A stretch of 64,000 nucleotides of DNA, taken from contig CANJPU010000001.1 of assembly GCA_947476285.1 (NCBI GenBank), positions 1-64,000 on the forward strand, in the 5' to 3' direction. Below are positions 61,502 through 64,000 of this stretch, in pieces. Source of the stretch: Comamonadaceae bacterium (lineage in GTDB: Bacteria; Pseudomonadota; Gammaproteobacteria; Burkholderiales; Burkholderiaceae_C). The position numbers and the translations under genes were made by a program. How positions within the stretch are numbered: the stretch's first letter is position 1; each line of letters begins with the position of its first letter. Below the pieces are notes generated by a model, which saw nothing but the letters and a program-made list of their open reading frames with translations, was not told the origin of the DNA and made no database searches.

Positions 61502-62704
61502 TCAAGCGGGATGACATGGGCCACCTTGCGCAGTCAATTGATCGATCTGCGCGTCATCAAATCCGCACTCACGCAAAATCTCCTCGCTGTGCTCGCCCAG
61601 TTGCGGTTGCAGGCGAGTGATGTCGGTACGCGCACCGCTCATCTGCACCGGCACGCGCGGAATGCGCACCGCGCCTTCTGACTGGTGCTGGTGTATCTCC
61701 CAGAAGTTCACGCTTTTCAGGTGCGGATCATTCACCAGATCATCCAGGCTGTTGACCACTGAAAACGGAATGTCCTGCGGCGTGAGCAGGGCCAGCCATT
61801 CTTCATTGGTCTTGCGGGCGACTTGCCGCTCGACTTCATCCCACACCACCCGAAAGTGCTTTTGCCGGGCCTGGAAGGTCGCGAAGCGTTCATCTTGCAT
61901 CAACTCGGGCACGCCGGCGAGTTCGAAGAACTTATGCCAATCTGAGTCGTTATAGGGCAGCAAGACCAGAAAGCCATTCTTGGTTTTGTACGGACGCCTT
62001 GATGCAGTGCTGACTGGCTCATAGCCCATAGGTGCGATGGGTGGCTCGAACGCGTTGCCCCATTGGTGCTCGACCATATTGAATGCCACCATGGTCTCGA
62101 ACATGGGCACTTCGATCTTCTGTCCAAGGCCAGTCTGGCCGCGCTGGATCAATGCCATGGCAATCGCATAAGCGGCCTGCAAGCCGGTGAGCTTGTCCGC
62201 CAGGATGGTGGGCATGAAGCGCGGCTGGCCGGCGATCACTGTCTGCAATTGCGCCAGCCCCGAGGCGGCCTGGATGATGTCGTCGTAGGCGGCTCGCCCG
62301 GCATAGGTGCCGTCGTCCCCGAAGCCGGCGACATGGCAGTAGATGAGTTTGGGGTGCGCTTCTTTCAGGTCATCGTAGTTCAGGCCCAGCCGGTCGGCTG
62401 CGGGTGTGCGCATCGAGTGCAGCAGCACGTCGCATGAGGCCAGCAGTTGCTTCATGATGGCGATGCCTTCGGGCTTCTTCAGATCCACCACGATGCTGCG
62501 CTTGTTGCGATTGCTGGTCATGAAAAATGAGCCCATGCGCGGCGAGCGACGCGGCCCCATGACGCGGGTGCGGTCGCCTTCGGGTGGCTCCAGCTTGATC
62601 ACCTCCGCACCCATGTCGCCCAGATACTGGCCGCACAGCGGCCCGACGATGATGGACGCGATTTCGAGAACGCGGATGCCTTCAAGCGGCCGTTGGATGG
62701 GCAT
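61502..62704 (-). CDS. CaiB/BaiF-family (class III) CoA-transferase
   Basis: The 400-residue protein opens with GIRVLEIASIIVGPLCGQYLGDMGAEVIKLEPPEGD, the N-terminal class III signature, and has the catalytic Asp in AAYDDIIQAASGLA near residue 145. It moves CoA between carboxylates through a mixed anhydride. The ATG at 62704 is preferred over a TTG at 62710. The gene is 9 bp from the SMP-30-like gene and likely acts on an acid made by the same cluster. Confidence 0.9.
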   Translation of the reverse strand: MPIQRPLEGIRVLEIASIIVGPLCGQYLGDMGAEVIKLEPPEGDRTRVMGPRRSPRMGSFFMTSNRNKRSIVVDLKKPEGIAIMKQLLASCDVLLHSMRTPAADRLGLNYDDLKEAHPKLIYCHVAGFGDDGTYAGRAAYDDIIQAASGLAQLQTVIAGQPRFMPTILADKLTGLQAAYAIAMALIQRGQTGLGQKIEVPMFETMVAFNMVEHQWGNAFEPPIAPMGYEPVSTASRRPYKTKNGFLVLLPYNDSDWHKFFELAGVPELMQDERFATFQARQKHFRVVWDEVERQVARKTNEEWLALLTPQDIPFSVVNSLDDLVNDPHLKSVNFWEIHQHQSEGAVRIPRVPVQMSGARTDITRLQPQLGEHSEEILRECGFDDAQIDQLTAQGGPCHPA

Positions 62705-62713
62705 AGTCAAGGT

Positions 62714-63670
62714 TCAATAGTGCCAGTGAGGCGGCTGCGCCCCGGCGATCGGCGATCTGAATGTGGCCAGGCGATTGCCCCCCAGATTGCCCAGGTACAC
62801 AGTGCACAGGTCGGCCCCACCGAAGGCCACGCTGGACACATTGCGCAGCGACCGCGTGCCACCCGAATCCACATCACCCCGCGACAACACACCCTGTGCG
62901 TAATGCGCCTCGGCGTTGGCGATGAGCGCGGGATCGGGGTCTTCCACCACCACGCTCACATTGCCGCTCGGCTCTATTCTGATCACGCGATTGGAGATCA
63001 CGCAGGCCACCCAGACACCGCCTTGCGAATCGAAATTCAGGCCATCGGGAAAATCACCGTCAGTGAAGGTGTGGACGACTTCCTTGGCACCCAGGCGCCA
63101 GTTGGCCTCGCCGATGATGGGAAAGCGCGAGATTCTTCTGCCATAGGTTTCGTTCACGTACAGCCATTGGCCGGTGGGATCGACCCTGCATTCATTGGTG
63201 AAGCCGATGCCGTCGGCCACAATGCGCGCGCCGCGTTCATCGGACACCGCAACGAAGCCATCGGCGGTGTGGCCGTTAAAGGAGGTCTCACGCGGCACCT
63301 TGCGTGTGCTCATTGAAATCCAGGTGCGCCCGCGTGCGTCGATGGTGACGAAGTTGGTGCTAAGCAGTGGCTCGCCGTCGACTTCCATGAGCCAGGGGTG
63401 GATGCGGTGATCATGATCTATCCGCCAGACGCCGCCGCCGCAACTGGTGCCCAGGTTGGCAACCAAGAATTCTCTTTGCGGTGTGAGCGCAATGCCGTTG
63501 GTCAAAAAACCCTCAGGCACGCCTTTCAGCGCTTTCTTGGGCTTACCCAACTCATGCACGCCGCAGGCATGATCGGAGACAAAGAGTTCGCCCTTGGCGG
63601 TGGCGATCACGCTCTCCGGGCGGCTCAGATCGGCACCTACGTAGGTGATCGAAGACAGATCAATTTTCAT
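62714..63670 (-). CDS. SMP-30/gluconolactonase-like beta-propeller protein
   Basis: The 318-residue protein has an SMP-30/gluconolactonase/LRE-type propeller: VGADLSRPESVIATAKGELFVSD at the start, LTNGIALTPQREFLVANLG near 53, GFTNECRVDPTGQWLYVNET near 152 and FPDGLNFDSQGGVWVA near 207. Conserved Glu, Asn and Asp residues of the calcium site appear present. It probably hydrolyses a lactone. The ATG at 63670 follows GGAG by five bases. Confidence 0.87.
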   Translation of the reverse strand: MKIDLSSITYVGADLSRPESVIATAKGELFVSDHACGVHELGKPKKALKGVPEGFLTNGIALTPQREFLVANLGTSCGGGVWRIDHDHRIHPWLMEVDGEPLLSTNFVTIDARGRTWISMSTRKVPRETSFNGHTADGFVAVSDERGARIVADGIGFTNECRVDPTGQWLYVNETYGRRISRFPIIGEANWRLGAKEVVHTFTDGDFPDGLNFDSQGGVWVACVISNRVIRIEPSGNVSVVVEDPDPALIANAEAHYAQGVLSRGDVDSGGTRSLRNVSSVAFGGADLCTVYLGNLGGNRLATFRSPIAGAQPPHWHY

Positions 63671-63695
63671 GCGTGCTCCGAATTCATTTGTCCGT

Positions 63696-64000
63696 CTACA
63701 GTTTGTACACGCGCTGCGCCGTGCCGCTGTAGAGCATGGCTTTTTCCTGCGCCGATGCACCTGCGGTGACGCGCTTGAAAGCGTTCCACAAAGTGTTCCA
63801 GCTCACCCCGGCTTTTTCCACCGGAAAGTTGCTTTCGAACATGCAGCGCTGCGGGCCAAATAATTCGATGCAGGTCTCGATGTAGGGGCCCCACAGGCGC
63901 GCGAGTTCGGTTGACGAAGGCGGTGCCGGCAATTTGAGAAAGTCAACTGCGGCCAGGCGAATCATCATGCCGCCCAGCTTCATGGACACATTCGGGCAGG
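63696..64000 (-). CDS. Amidohydrolase-family protein, C-terminal part (runs off the window)
   Basis: The last 101 codons of a metal-dependent hydrolase are present; the start lies beyond 64000. The segment CPNVSMKLGG, then ETCIELFGPQRCMFESNFPVEKAG and SGTAQRVYKL, closely matches the C terminus of the amidohydrolase at 30624-31658. It is 25 bp upstream of the SMP-30-like gene and probably in the same operon. Confidence 0.85.
   Translation of the reverse strand, partial: CPNVSMKLGGMMIRLAAVDFLKLPAPPSSTELARLWGPYIETCIELFGPQRCMFESNFPVEKAGVSWNTLWNAFKRVTAGASAQEKAMLYSGTAQRVYKL

Noticed and set aside
1-64000. CRISPR arrays, tRNA or rRNA genes
   Set aside because: No regularly spaced repeats with unique spacers and no tRNA- or rRNA-like stretches were seen while reading the window.

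Overview
The window looks like a chromosomal stretch from a betaproteobacterium, most likely Burkholderiales and perhaps near Comamonadaceae. The evidence is high GC content, the polA - DUF2782 - thrB neighbourhood, a BPSS1780-type membrane protein, and three orphan Bug-type (TctC) solute receptors. No rRNA, tRNA, CRISPR array or complete insertion sequence was seen. Assignments rest on reading motifs by eye; no database search was run.

Region by region. 1-555: noncoding or remnant DNA with an 18-bp direct repeat resembling an IS21-type end and a hairpin/T-run terminator. 556-8390: a Rieske oxygenase, a mercaptopyruvate-type sulfurtransferase, a CX5R phosphatase, a papain-like peptidase fused to an alpha/beta hydrolase, a UvrD-family helicase behind a perfect LexA-type box, and a DUF4019 protein. 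8412-16165: housekeeping genes (ZIP transporter, polA, DUF2782, thrB, BPSS1780 protein, FecR-like protein), with an unrecognised 373-codon ORF between polA and the DUF2782 gene. 16183-36649: a catabolic zone of acyl-CoA dehydrogenase, CocE-like hydrolase, FMN monooxygenase, three AMP-forming CoA ligases, three Bug receptors, two atypical crotonases, a metal-dependent hydrolase, aldehyde dehydrogenase, GMC oxidoreductase, aldo/keto reductase and SDR.

36824-41716 encodes a three-part biotin carboxylase: a pyruvate-carboxylase-type carboxyltransferase with AccB-like and AccC-like partners. A fused 3-oxoacid CoA-transferase sits inside the cluster. Two TACC-N4-GGTA half-site pairs, 21 bp apart, lie upstream.

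42126-49992 is the most striking part. A divergent CBS-domain gene and a five-gene operon flank an intergenic region with one near-perfect and one perfect FNR/ANR box. The operon encodes an NfnA/NfnB-like flavoenzyme pair, a 2-oxoacid:ferredoxin oxidoreductase (fused gamma-alpha plus beta) and a 732-residue protein. That last protein resembles a degenerate PFOR beta domain followed by a single-cluster ferredoxin domain. I read this as an oxygen-regulated low-potential electron module; the substrate is unknown.

50178-64000 carries a glycine-zipper protein, an SDR, an alpha/beta hydrolase with histidine at the nucleophile elbow, and a branched-chain-type ABC transporter with fused LivM-LivG. 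These are followed by a flavoprotein dehydrogenase, an IclR regulator, and a downstream catabolic run: cysteine-less racemase homologue, aldo/keto reductase, CaiB/BaiF CoA-transferase, SMP-30 lactonase-like protein and a partial amidohydrolase. A 29-bp palindrome with an IclR-like GGAA-N5-TTCC core lies at the promoter of the transporter operon.
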